From an uncultured Oscillospiraceae bacterium (GTDB lineage: Bacteria; Bacillota; Clostridia; Oscillospirales; Oscillospiraceae), in the NCBI GenBank assembly GCA_910583885.1, contig CAJUAC010000026.1, forward strand, positions 1 through 30,612: a stretch of DNA of 30,612 bases, written 5' to 3'. The position numbers and the translations under genes are program-made. Below are positions 1 through 8,098 of this stretch, piece after piece (position 1 is the stretch's first letter; each line of letters starts with the position of its first letter). The notes beneath the pieces were generated by a model, which searched no databases, was not told the origin of the DNA, and saw only the letters and a list, made by a program, of their open reading frames with translations.

Positions 1-52
1 ATTAGAACAGCCGGACCCGTCGGTCCGACTGTCCATTTTCATATTAAAACTT
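1..52. repeat. Partial copy of a palindromic interspersed repeat
   Basis: Bases 7-52 are identical over 46 bp to 1573-1618. The copy contains the central hairpin (CGGACC, loop CGTC, GGTCCG) and the right arm ending in a T-rich stretch, but its left arm differs, so it is truncated or recombined relative to the full 73-bp copy at 1550-1622. It could alternatively be a duplicated terminator. Confidence 0.7.
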
Positions 53-80
53 TCCACCGTGACGGCTGCCCACATTTTAC

Positions 81-109
81 TTGACAAAGCGGCTGTTATG
101 GGGTAATAT
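81..109 (+). promoter_or_regulatory. Sigma-A type promoter of the tRNA-Thr gene
   Basis: A perfect -35 box TTGACA (81-86) and a -10 box TAATAT (104-109) are separated by exactly 17 bases. The boxes lie about 70 bases ahead of the tRNA start, with no other gene between. Confidence 0.8.
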
Positions 110-176
110 GTACTAAGTAAATCAATAGCCATTAAGTCAGTAGTGAGCTGATAAGTAATATGTTCATCATTAATAT

Positions 177-251
177 GCTGATGTGGCTCAATGGTAGAGC
201 ATCTCACTCGTAATGAGAAGGTTGTGGGTTCGATTCCCACCATCAGCTCCA
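177..251 (+). tRNA. tRNA-Thr (anticodon CGT), CCA encoded
   Basis: The cloverleaf can be drawn by hand. The acceptor stem is GCTGATG (177-183) with CATCAGC (241-247). The D arm is GCTC/GAGC around AATGGTA. The anticodon stem TCTCA/TGAGA (202-206, 214-218) encloses CTCGTAA, which puts anticodon CGT at 209-211. The T arm GTGGG/CCCAC (224-228, 236-240) encloses TTCGATT. Discriminator T248 is followed by an encoded CCA. It reads the threonine codon ACG. It has its own promoter at 81-109 and a terminator just downstream, so it is probably a single-gene unit. Confidence 0.95.
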
Positions 252-285
252 AAATATGTTGATAAAAAAGATGTACAGAAAAAAT

Positions 286-312
286 ACCGCATGAAAGTGC
301 GGTGTTTTTTTA
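286..312 (+). terminator. Intrinsic terminator of the tRNA-Thr unit
   Basis: Stem ACCGCA (286-291) and TGCGGT (298-303) with a six-base loop is followed by a run of T (305-312). It lies 35 bases after the tRNA. Confidence 0.85.
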
Positions 313-332
313 ATGTGAAGAAATCAAGAAAA

Positions 333-770
333 TAGTTCAAAAATCGGATGTCTCTCAATTGGTTGTGGCTGTTCCCTACCGGAGAGGAGGACGCGCCGAA
401 TCCCAAGGGCATTGAGTTTTACCACAACGTGTTCTGTCTGCTTATGAGTGTCTATGGAAGCATCAATGGAGGAGACATCCTGCCCCTTGGAGATGATATG
501 GAGGTGGGAACCGACGTCAAGGTGGACGAGAGCTAGAACGATCCCAGAAGCGGTACAATTGCACTATCAGTTGATAGTCAGCGCCGAGGCGGTCCAGACG
601 GCCCACCACATTGACCCGGGCAATCGGGTTGGGTGCATAATCTTGGCCGGGTGGCCTACCCCTATACCTGCAAGCCGGAGGATGTTCTCAAGGCCCAGCA
701 GGTTATGAAGAAAGCCAACTACTACTCCGCAGATGGTACAGGTGCGGGGCGCTCAGCCAACATCAAATAA
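333..770 (+). pseudogene. Decayed GH1 family 6-phospho-beta-glucosidase fragments
   Basis: Two separated stretches in different frames read like glycoside hydrolase family 1. The first (333 to about 461) includes LFPTGEEDAPNPKGIEFYHN, which matches the conserved W-x-R-I-F-P-x-G-x-E segment of 6-phospho-beta-glucosidases. The second (about 555-760) includes a degenerate form of the HHQxxASAxAV..GHxINPxxxIGCM segment. After a frame change it continues as YPYTCKPEDVLKAQQVMKK, a typical later GH1 segment. The sequence between them in the intact family (roughly a hundred residues) is missing and stops interrupt the rest, so no functional enzyme can be made. The family match rests on remembered motifs but two independent segments in the right order make it fairly secure. 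Confidence 0.7.
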
Positions 771-803
771 GCCAGAATTCAGCAGCGTCGACTCCTGACA
801 GGT

Positions 804-971
804 GCTGCAATGTACGTAATCCGCCTCTCCACCGAGGATAGCAAGGTGGGAAGTTTTAGGCATTGAGAACCAGACGAAAACCCTCCACCAATATGTTGAT
901 GTTATATGGCGTTAAAAACGAGGAGGTCCTGGAGTTCATCGACAACGGGTACAGCGAGACCAACTTTGCTG
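804..971 (+). pseudogene. Remnant of a large serine recombinase N-terminus
   Basis: About 55 codons resemble the catalytic N-terminus of TnpX-like large serine recombinases. AAMYVIRLSTEDSKVGS corresponds to the conserved Y-x-R-L-S segment, whose Ser is the nucleophile in the family. After a frameshift, IENQTKTLHQYVDV matches the SIENQ segment. A further shift gives EVLEFIDNGYSETNF, matching the D-x-G-x-S-G-T-N-F segment. At least two frameshifts and the absence of everything downstream show it is dead. It suggests a mobile element once sat here. Confidence 0.65.
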
Positions 972-1288
972 GGGTAAGATAATGGTTTGTTTCCTGACCA
1001 CATAAACAGTCACAGATAGACGTGGAACACATGGAATCACTGTTTTCAAAGAGTGCCAGAAAGCAAATGGAGCGGAGAAAAAACGGTTATGAACCATCAG
1101 AAATTGTCTAAAAAATGTTTGCCAACCTCGTTGTCTGTACCAGCGCACACGCTGCTCTGAGAATATAGGTTGATATATAGCTCTGGAAGTTCCCATTATC
1201 TGTCTCTAATCTGCCATTTTTGTGACTATTTTCGCTTGCTTGCTTCAGCCGAACACTCCATGACCACATATTTGCCAACAGACAGAGA
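972..1288. other. Intergenic stretch with no recognisable gene
   Basis: AT-richer sequence than its surroundings, with short open frames only. None has a convincing ribosome binding site or recognisable motif. It is probably eroded mobile-element sequence between the recombinase remnant and the next fragment. Confidence 0.4.
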
Positions 1289-1325
1289 AACCCGCCCTAC
1301 CGGTTTATCCCCGGTGGGGCGGGTT
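1289..1325 (-). terminator. Hairpin terminator of a lost minus-strand gene
   Basis: AACCCGCCC (1289-1297) pairs with GGGCGGGTT (1317-1325), and ACCGG/CCGGT pairs inside it. On the minus strand it is followed by a T-rich tail and lies two bases after the stop codon of the minus-strand fragment at 1328-1440, which suggests it was that gene's terminator. Confidence 0.6.
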
Positions 1326-1327
1326 CG

Positions 1328-1440
1328 TCATCCAGCCTTGTTCTCTGCCTTCAGCTGCTCCCTTTCGGTGGCTGTCTCCATCTTCATCTCCGTTATCATT
1401 GTCGCCAGCAGCTTTTCGCACTCCTCCTCAGTATCAGAGC
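1328..1440 (-). pseudogene. C-terminal tail of an unidentified minus-strand gene
   Basis: An open frame of about 37 codons ends in a TGA immediately before a terminator hairpin. It encodes a highly charged helical tail rich in Glu, Lys and Met (DTEEECEKLLATMITEMKME and onward to ENKAG). There is no start codon or ribosome binding site and the frame runs into the LysR-like fragment, so only the end of a gene survives. I do not recognise the family. The terminator in the correct place is the main reason to regard it as a real gene end. Confidence 0.35.
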
Positions 1441-1549
1441 GGGCAGCACAGCATCACCCTGACAGACGATGGAATGCTGCTCAAGCGCAGGGCACAGGAG
1501 CTGGTGGATCTGGCCGATAAGACGGAGCGGGAGTTTGTCAAGTCAAAGA
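1432..1549 (+). pseudogene. Fragment of a LysR-family regulator DNA-binding domain
   Basis: The frame reads SITLTDDGMLLKRRAQELVD followed by LADKTEREF. This resembles the segment directly after the helix-turn-helix of LysR regulators (L-T-x-x-G-x-x-L-x-x-R-A-x-E-I followed by V-E-K-T-E-x-E). The helix-turn-helix itself and the effector domain are absent, and the frame runs straight into the palindromic repeat at 1550. It is a dead fragment, possibly cut by insertion of that repeat. Confidence 0.5.
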
Positions 1550-1622
1550 GGGCAAGTTTTCTTCTAAAATGGACAGCCGGACCCGTCGGTCCGACTGTCC
1601 ATTTTCATATTAAAACTTGCCC
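1550..1622. repeat. 73-bp near-perfect palindromic element (MITE-like)
   Basis: Nested arms pair across the whole element. GGGCAAGTTTT (1550-1560) pairs with AAAACTTGCCC (1612-1622), and AAAATGGACAG (1566-1576) with CTGTCCATTTT (1595-1605). CGGACC (1578-1583) pairs with GGTCCG (1588-1593) around a four-base loop. The right 46 bp recur exactly at 7-52. No coding capacity. Symmetry over the full length fits a small palindromic interspersed element better than a simple terminator. Confidence 0.65.
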
Positions 1623-1646
1623 AATAGTAAATCAACAAACTAATGC

Positions 1647-1675
1647 TTGACGCAGGCAAGACTTTATGATATACT
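1647..1675 (+). promoter_or_regulatory. Sigma-A promoter ahead of the L7Ae-rpsL operon
   Basis: TTGACG (1647-1652), a 17-base spacer and TATACT (1670-1675) form a near-consensus promoter. A small hairpin (GTGGA/TCCAC, about 1685-1699) lies in the leader before the first gene. It may matter because L7Ae-type proteins bind kink-turn RNA, but I cannot draw a full kink-turn. Confidence 0.8.
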
Positions 1676-1732
1676 TAGGAAATGCGTGGAAAAGTCCACG
1701 AATTTTGGTGCGCCAAAACAGGAGGATGCTAC

Positions 1733-1972
1733 TTGCTGGAGGAGCTGCGGAGTAGGGAAAAGGTAATCGGCGTGAAACAGTCCCGCCGTGCCATCCGAGA
1801 CGGGTTCGCCCGGCAGGTATTTCTGGCCGCTGATGCCGACCCGGCGCTGACTGGGCCATTGTGTGAACAGTGCCGGCAGGTAGGGATCCCAATCTCTGTC
1901 CAATACACCATGCGTGAGCTTGGACAGGCTGCCGGCATCCAGGTAGGTGCCGCTGTTGTGGCGCTGCTGTAA
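1733..1972 (+). CDS. rplGB: L7Ae-family ribosomal/kink-turn binding protein (YbxF type)
   Basis: A 79-residue protein of the L7Ae/L30e fold, matching the 80-odd residue YbxF/YlxQ type of Firmicutes. These proteins bind kink-turn RNA and in Bacillus associate with the ribosome. Recognisable parts are the early Gly-Val-Lys-Gln-Ser-x-x-Ala-Ile segment, the V-F-L-A-A-D-A-D-P strand, and the C-terminal L-G-x-A-x-G-I-x-V-G-A-A-V-V. I chose the TTG at 1733 because GGAGG lies at 1721-1725, seven bases before it. An in-frame ATG at 1682 would add 17 unlike residues and lacks a site. It directly precedes rpsL, the usual position of this gene in Firmicutes, and shares its promoter. Confidence 0.85.
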   Translation: MLEELRSREKVIGVKQSRRAIRDGFARQVFLAADADPALTGPLCEQCRQVGIPISVQYTMRELGQAAGIQVGAAVVALL

Positions 1973-1991
1973 AAAATTTTGCTGGATTTGG

Positions 1992-2047
1992 TTTTTTCAG
2001 GATATTTTTCTGTATCCTGCAAAAAATAAATGGGAGCGCCCGCTCCC
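1992..2047 (+). promoter_or_regulatory. Paired stem-loops in the rpsL leader
   Basis: The first stem pairs TTTTTTCAGGATA (1992-2004) with TATCCTG-C-AAAAAA (2013-2026). The second pairs GGGAGC (2032-2037) with GCTCCC (2042-2047). Neither has a proper T tract after it, so they look more like processing or attenuation structures between the L7Ae-like gene and rpsL than full terminators. Confidence 0.4.
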
Positions 2048-2071
2048 GATTCTTTAAGAAAGGAGAAAACT

Positions 2072-2488
2072 ATGCCTACTTTCAACCAGTTGGTTCGCAA
2101 GGGAAGAGAGCAAGCGACCTACAAGTCCACCAGCCCTGCCATGCAGTATGGGCTCAACACTCTCAAGAACAAGGAGACCGACCTGCCCTCCCCCCAGAAG
2201 CGTGGCGTATGTACTGCCGTGCGTACCCAGACCCCCAAGAAGCCCAACTCCGCCCTGCGGAAAATCGCCCGTGTGCGCCTGACCAATGGCTACGAGGTCA
2301 CCGCCTACATCCCCGGCGTGGGCCACTCCCTCCAGGAGCACTCCGTAGTCATGATCCGCGGCGGCCGTGTGAAGGACCTGCCTGGCGTGCGTTACCACAT
2401 CATCCGCGGCACGCTGGACACCCAGGGCGTCCAGGGCCGTATGCAGGCCCGCTCCAAGTACGGCGCTAAGCGCCCCAAGTCCAAGTAA
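2072..2488 (+). CDS. rpsL: 30S ribosomal protein S12
   Basis: A 138-residue S12 of the small ribosomal subunit decoding centre, the same length as the Bacillus protein, including the insertion of about 13 residues between SPA and SPQKRGVC typical of Firmicutes. The conserved TPKKPNSALRK segment carries the Lys whose substitution gives streptomycin resistance, and it is wild type here. GGRVKDLPGVRYH is also intact. The start at 2072 is set by the family N-terminus MPTFNQLVRKGR and by AAGGAG ten bases upstream; an upstream in-frame ATG at 2030 adds 14 unrelated residues. It is second in the str operon. Lys at the classical position predicts streptomycin sensitivity. Confidence 0.98.
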   Translation: MPTFNQLVRKGREQATYKSTSPAMQYGLNTLKNKETDLPSPQKRGVCTAVRTQTPKKPNSALRKIARVRLTNGYEVTAYIPGVGHSLQEHSVVMIRGGRVKDLPGVRYHIIRGTLDTQGVQGRMQARSKYGAKRPKSK

Positions 2489-2712
2489 GCCTGCCCCCGC
2501 GAGGCTTACAGGAGCGGCTGACAAGCTTTGCCGAATAGGTTGACATAGTTTTTTCAGATAAACTGTGACCTCTTTGGCAGGCCAAACGCCAAGGTAAGCG
2601 GGACCGCCAGTTAGCCGCTGTGCGTCTAAACGGCTGGTCCTCCAAGCCGGCGCAAGCGCCGCCTTGGTGAGTACCTATGATTTCATAAAATATAATGAAG
2701 GAGGGAAGCATA
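2489..2712 (+). promoter_or_regulatory. Long rpsL-rpsG intercistronic region, possible S7 control site
   Basis: This 224-base gap is long for this operon. It holds a stem-loop at about 2642-2668 (CCAAG with CTTGG enclosing GGCG/CGCC) and other GC-rich pairing before the rpsG ribosome binding site. In E. coli, S7 represses its own operon by binding the rpsL-rpsG intercistronic mRNA; an analogous site is possible here but is inference. A TTGACA at 2540-2545 has no good -10 box at the right distance. Confidence 0.35.
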
Positions 2713-3183
2713 GTGCCCAGAAGAGGTAATGTTCCCAAAAGAGAAATTCTGCCTGACCCGATGTATAACAGCATCCTGGTGACCAAGCTGGTCAATTCCA
2801 TCATGCTTGACGGCAAGAAGGGTGTGGCGCAGAAGATCGTCTACGGTGCTTTCGACATTGTGAAGGAGCGCACCGACAAGGAGCCCCTGGAGGTGTTTAC
2901 CACCGCCATGGACAACATTATGCCCAGCCTGGAGGTCAAGGCCCGCCGCGTGGGCGGCGCCACCTATCAGGTGCCTATGGATGTTCGCCCCGCCCGGCGG
3001 CAGACCCTTGGCCTGCGCTGGCTGACCAATTATTCCCGTGCCCGCAGTGAGCGGACGATGGCTGAGCGCTTGGCCAATGAGATCATGGACGCAGCCAACA
3101 ATACTGGCTCCGCCGTGAAAAAGCGTGAGGATACCCACAAGATGGCCGAATCCAATAAGGCATTCGCCCACTTCCGTTGGTAA
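2713..3183 (+). CDS. rpsG: 30S ribosomal protein S7
   Basis: A 156-residue S7, exactly the usual bacterial length, which binds the 3' domain of 16S rRNA at the head of the small subunit and contacts E-site tRNA. The family N-terminus PRRGNVPKREILPDPMYNS and later segments (GGATYQVP, NEIMDAANN, HKMAESNKAFAHFRW) are present. I chose the GTG at 2713 because the conserved protein begins M/V-P-R-R-G and AAGGAGGG lies eight bases before it. The ATG at 2695 would put the ribosome binding site inside the gene. fusA begins 17 bases after its stop, so the two are co-translated from one message. Confidence 0.97.
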   Translation: MPRRGNVPKREILPDPMYNSILVTKLVNSIMLDGKKGVAQKIVYGAFDIVKERTDKEPLEVFTTAMDNIMPSLEVKARRVGGATYQVPMDVRPARRQTLGLRWLTNYSRARSERTMAERLANEIMDAANNTGSAVKKREDTHKMAESNKAFAHFRW

Positions 3184-3200
3184 GTTAGGAGAAAAGCAAT

Positions 3201-5312
3201 ATGCCGAGAAAGGTAACACTGGAAAACACGAGAAATATCGGCATTATGGCTCACATTGATGCAGGCAAGACGACCACTACGGAGCGTATCCTGTATTATA
3301 CCGGTGTGAACTATAAGATTGGTGAAACCCATGAGGGCACGGCCACCATGGACTGGATGGCGCAGGAGCAGGAGCGCGGCATCACAATCACCTCCGCCGC
3401 AACCACCTGCTACTGGCAGGGGACAAAGAAGCAATTCCCCCAGACCCGCATTAACATCATCGACACACCGGGCCATGTGGACTTCACCGTTGAGGTGGAG
3501 CGCTCCCTGCGCGTGCTGGACGGCAGTGTAACTGTCATGTGCGCCAAGGGTGGTGTTGAGCCCCAGTCCGAGACCGTGTGGCGTCAGGCGGACCACTACA
3601 AGGTCCCCCGCATGATTTACGTCAACAAGATGGATATCATGGGCGCGGACTTCTACAACGTGCTGCGCATGATTGATGAGCGCCTGAAGTGCAACGCTGT
3701 CCCCATCCAGCTGCCAATTGGGAAGGAAGCCGATTTCCGCGGCATCATCGACCTGGTGGAGATGAATGCCGACATCTATTACGACGAGATGGGCAACGAC
3801 ATGCGCGTAGAGCCCATCCCTGCGGACATGCAGGAGCAGGCGGAGCAGTACCGCGAGAAGCTGCTGGATGCCGTGTCCATGTTTGACGATGAGATCATGG
3901 AGATGTACCTGGAGGGCCAGGAGATCCCCACTGACCGCATCCGCAAGGCTATCCGGCAGGCTACCTGCGCCGTGGAGATGATCCCGGTGGTATGCGGCAC
4001 GTCCTACCGCAACAAGGGCGTGCAGAAGTTGCTGGATGCTATCGTGGATTATATGCCCTCCCCTGTGGACATCCCCCCCATCAAGGGTGTCAATCCCAAG
4101 ACCGATGAGGAGGAGGAGCGTCCCTCTGACGACAGCGCCCCCTTCTCTGCCCTGGCCTTCAAGATTATGACAGACCCCTATGTGGGCCGCTTGTCCTTTA
4201 TCCGTGTGTACTCCGGTACCCTGAATACGGGTTCCGCCGTGCTTAACTCCACCAAGGGCCAGCGTGAGCGGATCGGCCGTATCCTGCAGATGCACGCGAA
4301 CCACCGGGAGGATATCGAGACTGTGTACTCTGGCGACATTGCCGGCGTCATCGGCCTGAAGAACTCTACCACCGGTGATACGCTCTGCGACGATAAGCAC
4401 CCCGTTATCCTGGAGTCCATGGAGTTCCCTGAGCCGGTTATCCGCGTGGCCATTGAGCCCAAGACCAAGGCTGGCCAGGAGAAGATGGGGATTGCCCTGA
4501 TGAAGCTGGCCGAAGAGGATCCCACCTTCAAGACCTATACCGATGAGGAGACTGGCCAGACCATCATTGCCGGTATGGGTGAGCTGCACTTGGAGATCAT
4601 CGTGGATCGCCTTCTGCGTGAGCACAAGGTGGAAGCCAACGTAGGTGCGCCTCAGGTCGCCTACAAGGAGACCATCAAGAAGAATGTCCAGCAGGATACC
4701 AAGTATGCCCGCCAGTCCGGTGGTAAGGGCCAGTATGGTCACGTCAAGATCCGTGTAGAGCCCAACGAGTCCGGCAAGGGCTACGAGTTCATCAACGAGG
4801 TCGTTGGCGGCGCAGTGCCCAAGGAGTATATCCCCGCCGTAGATGCAGGTATCCAGGGTGCCATGCTCTCCGGCGTAGTGGCCGGTTATCCCGTGGTGGA
4901 CGTGAAGGTTACTCTCTATGACGGGTCCTATCATGAGGTGGACTCCTCCGAGATGGCTTTCAAGATCGCTGGTTCCATGGCCTTCAAGGAGGCCTGCCAG
5001 AAGGCGGATCCCACCCTGCTGGAGCCTATCATGAAGGTGTGTGTTATTGTCCCAGAGGAGTATATGGGCGACGTCATCGGCGACCTCAACAGCCGCCGCG
5101 GCCAGATCCAGGGCTTTGAGGCCCGCTCTGGCGCACAGCAGATCGACGCCTTTGTCCCCCTCAGCGAGATGTTCGGCTACGCCACTGATCTGCGCTCCCG
5201 CACCCAGGGCCGTGGGCAATACACCATGGAGCCCAGCCACTATATTGAGATCCCCAAGAATATCCGGGAAAAGATCGTCGACCAGCGTATGGGCGGACGG
5301 GCTATGCGGTAA
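3201..5312 (+). CDS. fusA: Translation elongation factor G
   Basis: A 703-residue EF-G, the GTPase that drives tRNA-mRNA translocation and, with the recycling factor, ribosome splitting. The G domain shows G1 AHIDAGKTT (residues 17-25), switch II DTPGHVDF, and G4 NKMD. The G5 loop is GTSYRNKG rather than the commoner GSAFKNKG. Domain IV with the GQYGHV segment and domain V follow, so the protein is full length. The start is the family N-terminus MPRKVTLENTRNIGIMAHID, with AGGAGA upstream at 3187-3192. It sits between rpsG and tuf as in the canonical str operon. No long insert distinguishing a second EF-G paralogue is visible. Confidence 0.98.
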   Translation: MPRKVTLENTRNIGIMAHIDAGKTTTTERILYYTGVNYKIGETHEGTATMDWMAQEQERGITITSAATTCYWQGTKKQFPQTRINIIDTPGHVDFTVEVERSLRVLDGSVTVMCAKGGVEPQSETVWRQADHYKVPRMIYVNKMDIMGADFYNVLRMIDERLKCNAVPIQLPIGKEADFRGIIDLVEMNADIYYDEMGNDMRVEPIPADMQEQAEQYREKLLDAVSMFDDEIMEMYLEGQEIPTDRIRKAIRQATCAVEMIPVVCGTSYRNKGVQKLLDAIVDYMPSPVDIPPIKGVNPKTDEEEERPSDDSAPFSALAFKIMTDPYVGRLSFIRVYSGTLNTGSAVLNSTKGQRERIGRILQMHANHREDIETVYSGDIAGVIGLKNSTTGDTLCDDKHPVILESMEFPEPVIRVAIEPKTKAGQEKMGIALMKLAEEDPTFKTYTDEETGQTIIAGMGELHLEIIVDRLLREHKVEANVGAPQVAYKETIKKNVQQDTKYARQSGGKGQYGHVKIRVEPNESGKGYEFINEVVGGAVPKEYIPAVDAGIQGAMLSGVVAGYPVVDVKVTLYDGSYHEVDSSEMAFKIAGSMAFKEACQKADPTLLEPIMKVCVIVPEEYMGDVIGDLNSRRGQIQGFEARSGAQQIDAFVPLSEMFGYATDLRSRTQGRGQYTMEPSHYIEIPKNIREKIVDQRMGGRAMR

Positions 5313-5350
5313 TCGCACCAAAATATTCCTGGAGAAGTCCGTTTTTAGGA

Positions 5351-5379
5351 TTGCAATTTCAACGGATTTGTTGTAAAAT
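5351..5379 (+). promoter_or_regulatory. Internal promoter ahead of tuf
   Basis: TTGCAA (5351-5356), 17-base spacer, TAAAAT (5374-5379), in the 132-base gap between fusA and tuf. A separate tuf promoter is common because EF-Tu is needed in excess over the other products. Confidence 0.6.
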
Positions 5380-5444
5380 ATCAGCATAATGCGTTTTGTG
5401 CTGACCCTAACCAATTCATTTAACCGTTAAGGAGGAGTTTCCCA

Positions 5445-6647
<1,203 letters not shown>

Positions 6648-6703
6648 TCATAGTATATAAACAATAGCCGCCCAGAGCGGTACGAGAACAGAATAAATTG
6701 CAC

Positions 6704-6740
6704 AGAAACAGGCGATGTCATGTAGACATCGCCTGTTTCT
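6704..6740. terminator. Bidirectional hairpin terminator between tuf and the phosphoramidate operon
   Basis: A perfect 16-bp stem (6704-6719 with 6725-6740, loop ATGTA) lies between the convergent tuf gene and the last gene of the minus-strand operon. The T tract is weak in both directions, but position and stem length make terminator function very likely. Confidence 0.8.
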
Positions 6741-6767
6741 CTATATCCCAGCCAAGACTGTGTCCCT

Positions 6768-7508
6768 TCATCCCAATTCTTTCGAGAAATCCCTCTCATA
6801 GACCAGGATATCCTGCTCTGAATCACACTCTAACCAAAGATTGCCGGTGGCAATCGCCTGGACGGGGTATCCCCCTTGGAGCAGTTCCTGGAGCAGTGTC
6901 GTCATGTCCAGTTTTTCTACCGTTTTCGCCATGGGCCGGCGGATGGTCTCCTTTACCCAGCCCCAGCTCTCCGGTGTGAAGCGCAGTAGGCCCATGAACT
7001 GCCCCTGGATCTCCTCCCGGCTTCGGGGCTTCTTCCCGATCTCCCGCAAACAGCCCTCCGCATTGAGCCGGAAGGTCTCCAGATCCTCCAGTGGGTACTC
7101 CATCCGCCGGGACCAGAGATCCCAATAGCCGGTGTAGTAAGTGATGGCCAGCGGTGCGCTGCTCTCCACCAGCATCCGGAATGCGTCAGGAGAAAAGACT
7201 ACGTCAGAATAGCAGACAATACAGGGCTCCTTTTCCAGCCACTCCTGCGCCATGGTCAGGGACCAGAACATGTTGGTCTTCTCCCAGTCCGGGCTGTGGA
7301 AATAGATTACACCTGGGACGGTGAACATCTCGCTGCGATAGCCTGTGACAATACCAATATCCGCCAGTGCCACCCCGGCTTTTGCCAGGGATTCCAGGCA
7401 GCGGTCCAGCAGGGTACGGCCTTGGAGGGTACACATGCACTTGGGCCGGTCCTTGGTGCGCTCGCCCAGACGGCTCCCCCGCCCGGCGGCAAGAATAATG
7501 GTTTTCAA
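6768..7508 (-). CDS. Nucleotidyltransferase, probable CTP:phosphoglutamine cytidylyltransferase (Cj1416-like)
   Basis: A 246-residue NTP-transferase with the signature KTIILAAGRGSRL at the N-terminus and conserved Lys in RPKCM shortly after. In the C. jejuni phosphoramidate pathway the homologue joins CTP with glutamine-amide phosphate, giving CDP-glutamine and pyrophosphate. The start is a TTG at 7508. AGGAGG precedes it, the family N-terminus begins there, and TTGA overlaps the stop of the preceding gene, so the two are translationally coupled. By sequence alone it could be a phosphocholine or sugar-phosphate transferase (LicC type). The assignment depends on its five operon partners, which are exactly those of the MeOPN pathway. 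It is the last gene of the operon. Confidence 0.8.
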   Translation of the reverse strand: MKTIILAAGRGSRLGERTKDRPKCMCTLQGRTLLDRCLESLAKAGVALADIGIVTGYRSEMFTVPGVIYFHSPDWEKTNMFWSLTMAQEWLEKEPCIVCYSDVVFSPDAFRMLVESSAPLAITYYTGYWDLWSRRMEYPLEDLETFRLNAEGCLREIGKKPRSREEIQGQFMGLLRFTPESWGWVKETIRRPMAKTVEKLDMTTLLQELLQGGYPVQAIATGNLWLECDSEQDILVYERDFSKELG

Positions 7509-8098
7509 ATCTGAAGCACCTCCTTGATGAATTGGATATCCTGTTCCCGGAAGGGATGGTACCGCTCCGGGTGGTACATGACGCCCCGCATCCAGGGGCA
7601 TTTTTCATGGACAACTGCCTCCAGAACGCCGTCGCCGCTCCAGGCCAGCGGGGCCAGCGGCGGGAGGCACTGCACTGCGCCCCAGTCGTGGAAGCTGTTT
7701 ACCGTGTCCCCGTTGGAGAGGGGGTGCTCCACCCGGACATGGCCTGAAACCCGCTCCAGAGGCGTCCCAAAATAGTCCAGCAGGGCCTGCATCCCCCGGC
7801 ACACCCCTAGCAGCGGCACATGGTTTTCCTGTGCCCAGCCGATCAAAAACCGCTCCGCCTCGTCCCGCTCCGGCGCGTCGCCCCCATAGGGCATCAAGCT
7901 GTTGCCCCCAGTCAGCAGAATGCCATCCGGCTTCAGCTCCGCCAGCAGTGCCTGTACCATAGACAGCCGGTTGGGCATTGGCAGCGGCAAGAAATTGCAG
8001 GCTTCCGCCAGAGCGGCCCACTCCTGGGAGAGGGCATCCCGCCGCTCCCCTGTGGCCGCCATCCGCTCCACCCGCTGGGTCAGCAAAACCCGTTTCAT
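7505..8098 (-). CDS. Class I glutamine amidotransferase-like hydrolase, probable gamma-glutamyl-CDP-amidate hydrolase (Cj1417-like)
   Basis: A 197-residue class I glutamine amidotransferase fold (peptidase C26 type). The nucleophile is Cys100 in GVCRGMQ; His176 and Glu178 in YHPER complete the triad. In the C. jejuni pathway this enzyme hydrolyses CDP-L-glutamine to cytidine diphosphoramidate and glutamate, releasing the P-N bond donor. The gene overlaps its upstream neighbour by ATGA (8095-8098) and its downstream neighbour by TTGA, consistent with three proteins made together. Without context it would be called a gamma-glutamyl-GABA hydrolase-like protein. No partner synthetase domain is present, so it acts alone rather than as an ammonia donor. 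Confidence 0.8.
   Translation of the reverse strand: MKRVLLTQRVERMAATGERRDALSQEWAALAEACNFLPLPMPNRLSMVQALLAELKPDGILLTGGNSLMPYGGDAPERDEAERFLIGWAQENHVPLLGVCRGMQALLDYFGTPLERVSGHVRVEHPLSNGDTVNSFHDWGAVQCLPPLAPLAWSGDGVLEAVVHEKCPWMRGVMYHPERYHPFREQDIQFIKEVLQI

Noticed and set aside
188..412. Minus-strand frame ending in GGNRTHNLLITSEMLYH
   Set aside because: It is the antisense of tRNA-Thr, a well-known spurious translation of tRNA genes.
3030..5414. 794-codon open frame antisense to fusA (and smaller ones antisense to tuf)
   Set aside because: High-GC codon bias of the genuine elongation factor genes keeps the opposite frame open; the product resembles no protein.
6768..7508. LicC-type choline phosphate cytidylyltransferase
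   Set aside because: No choline kinase or transporter nearby, and the operon partners are those of the phosphoramidate pathway.
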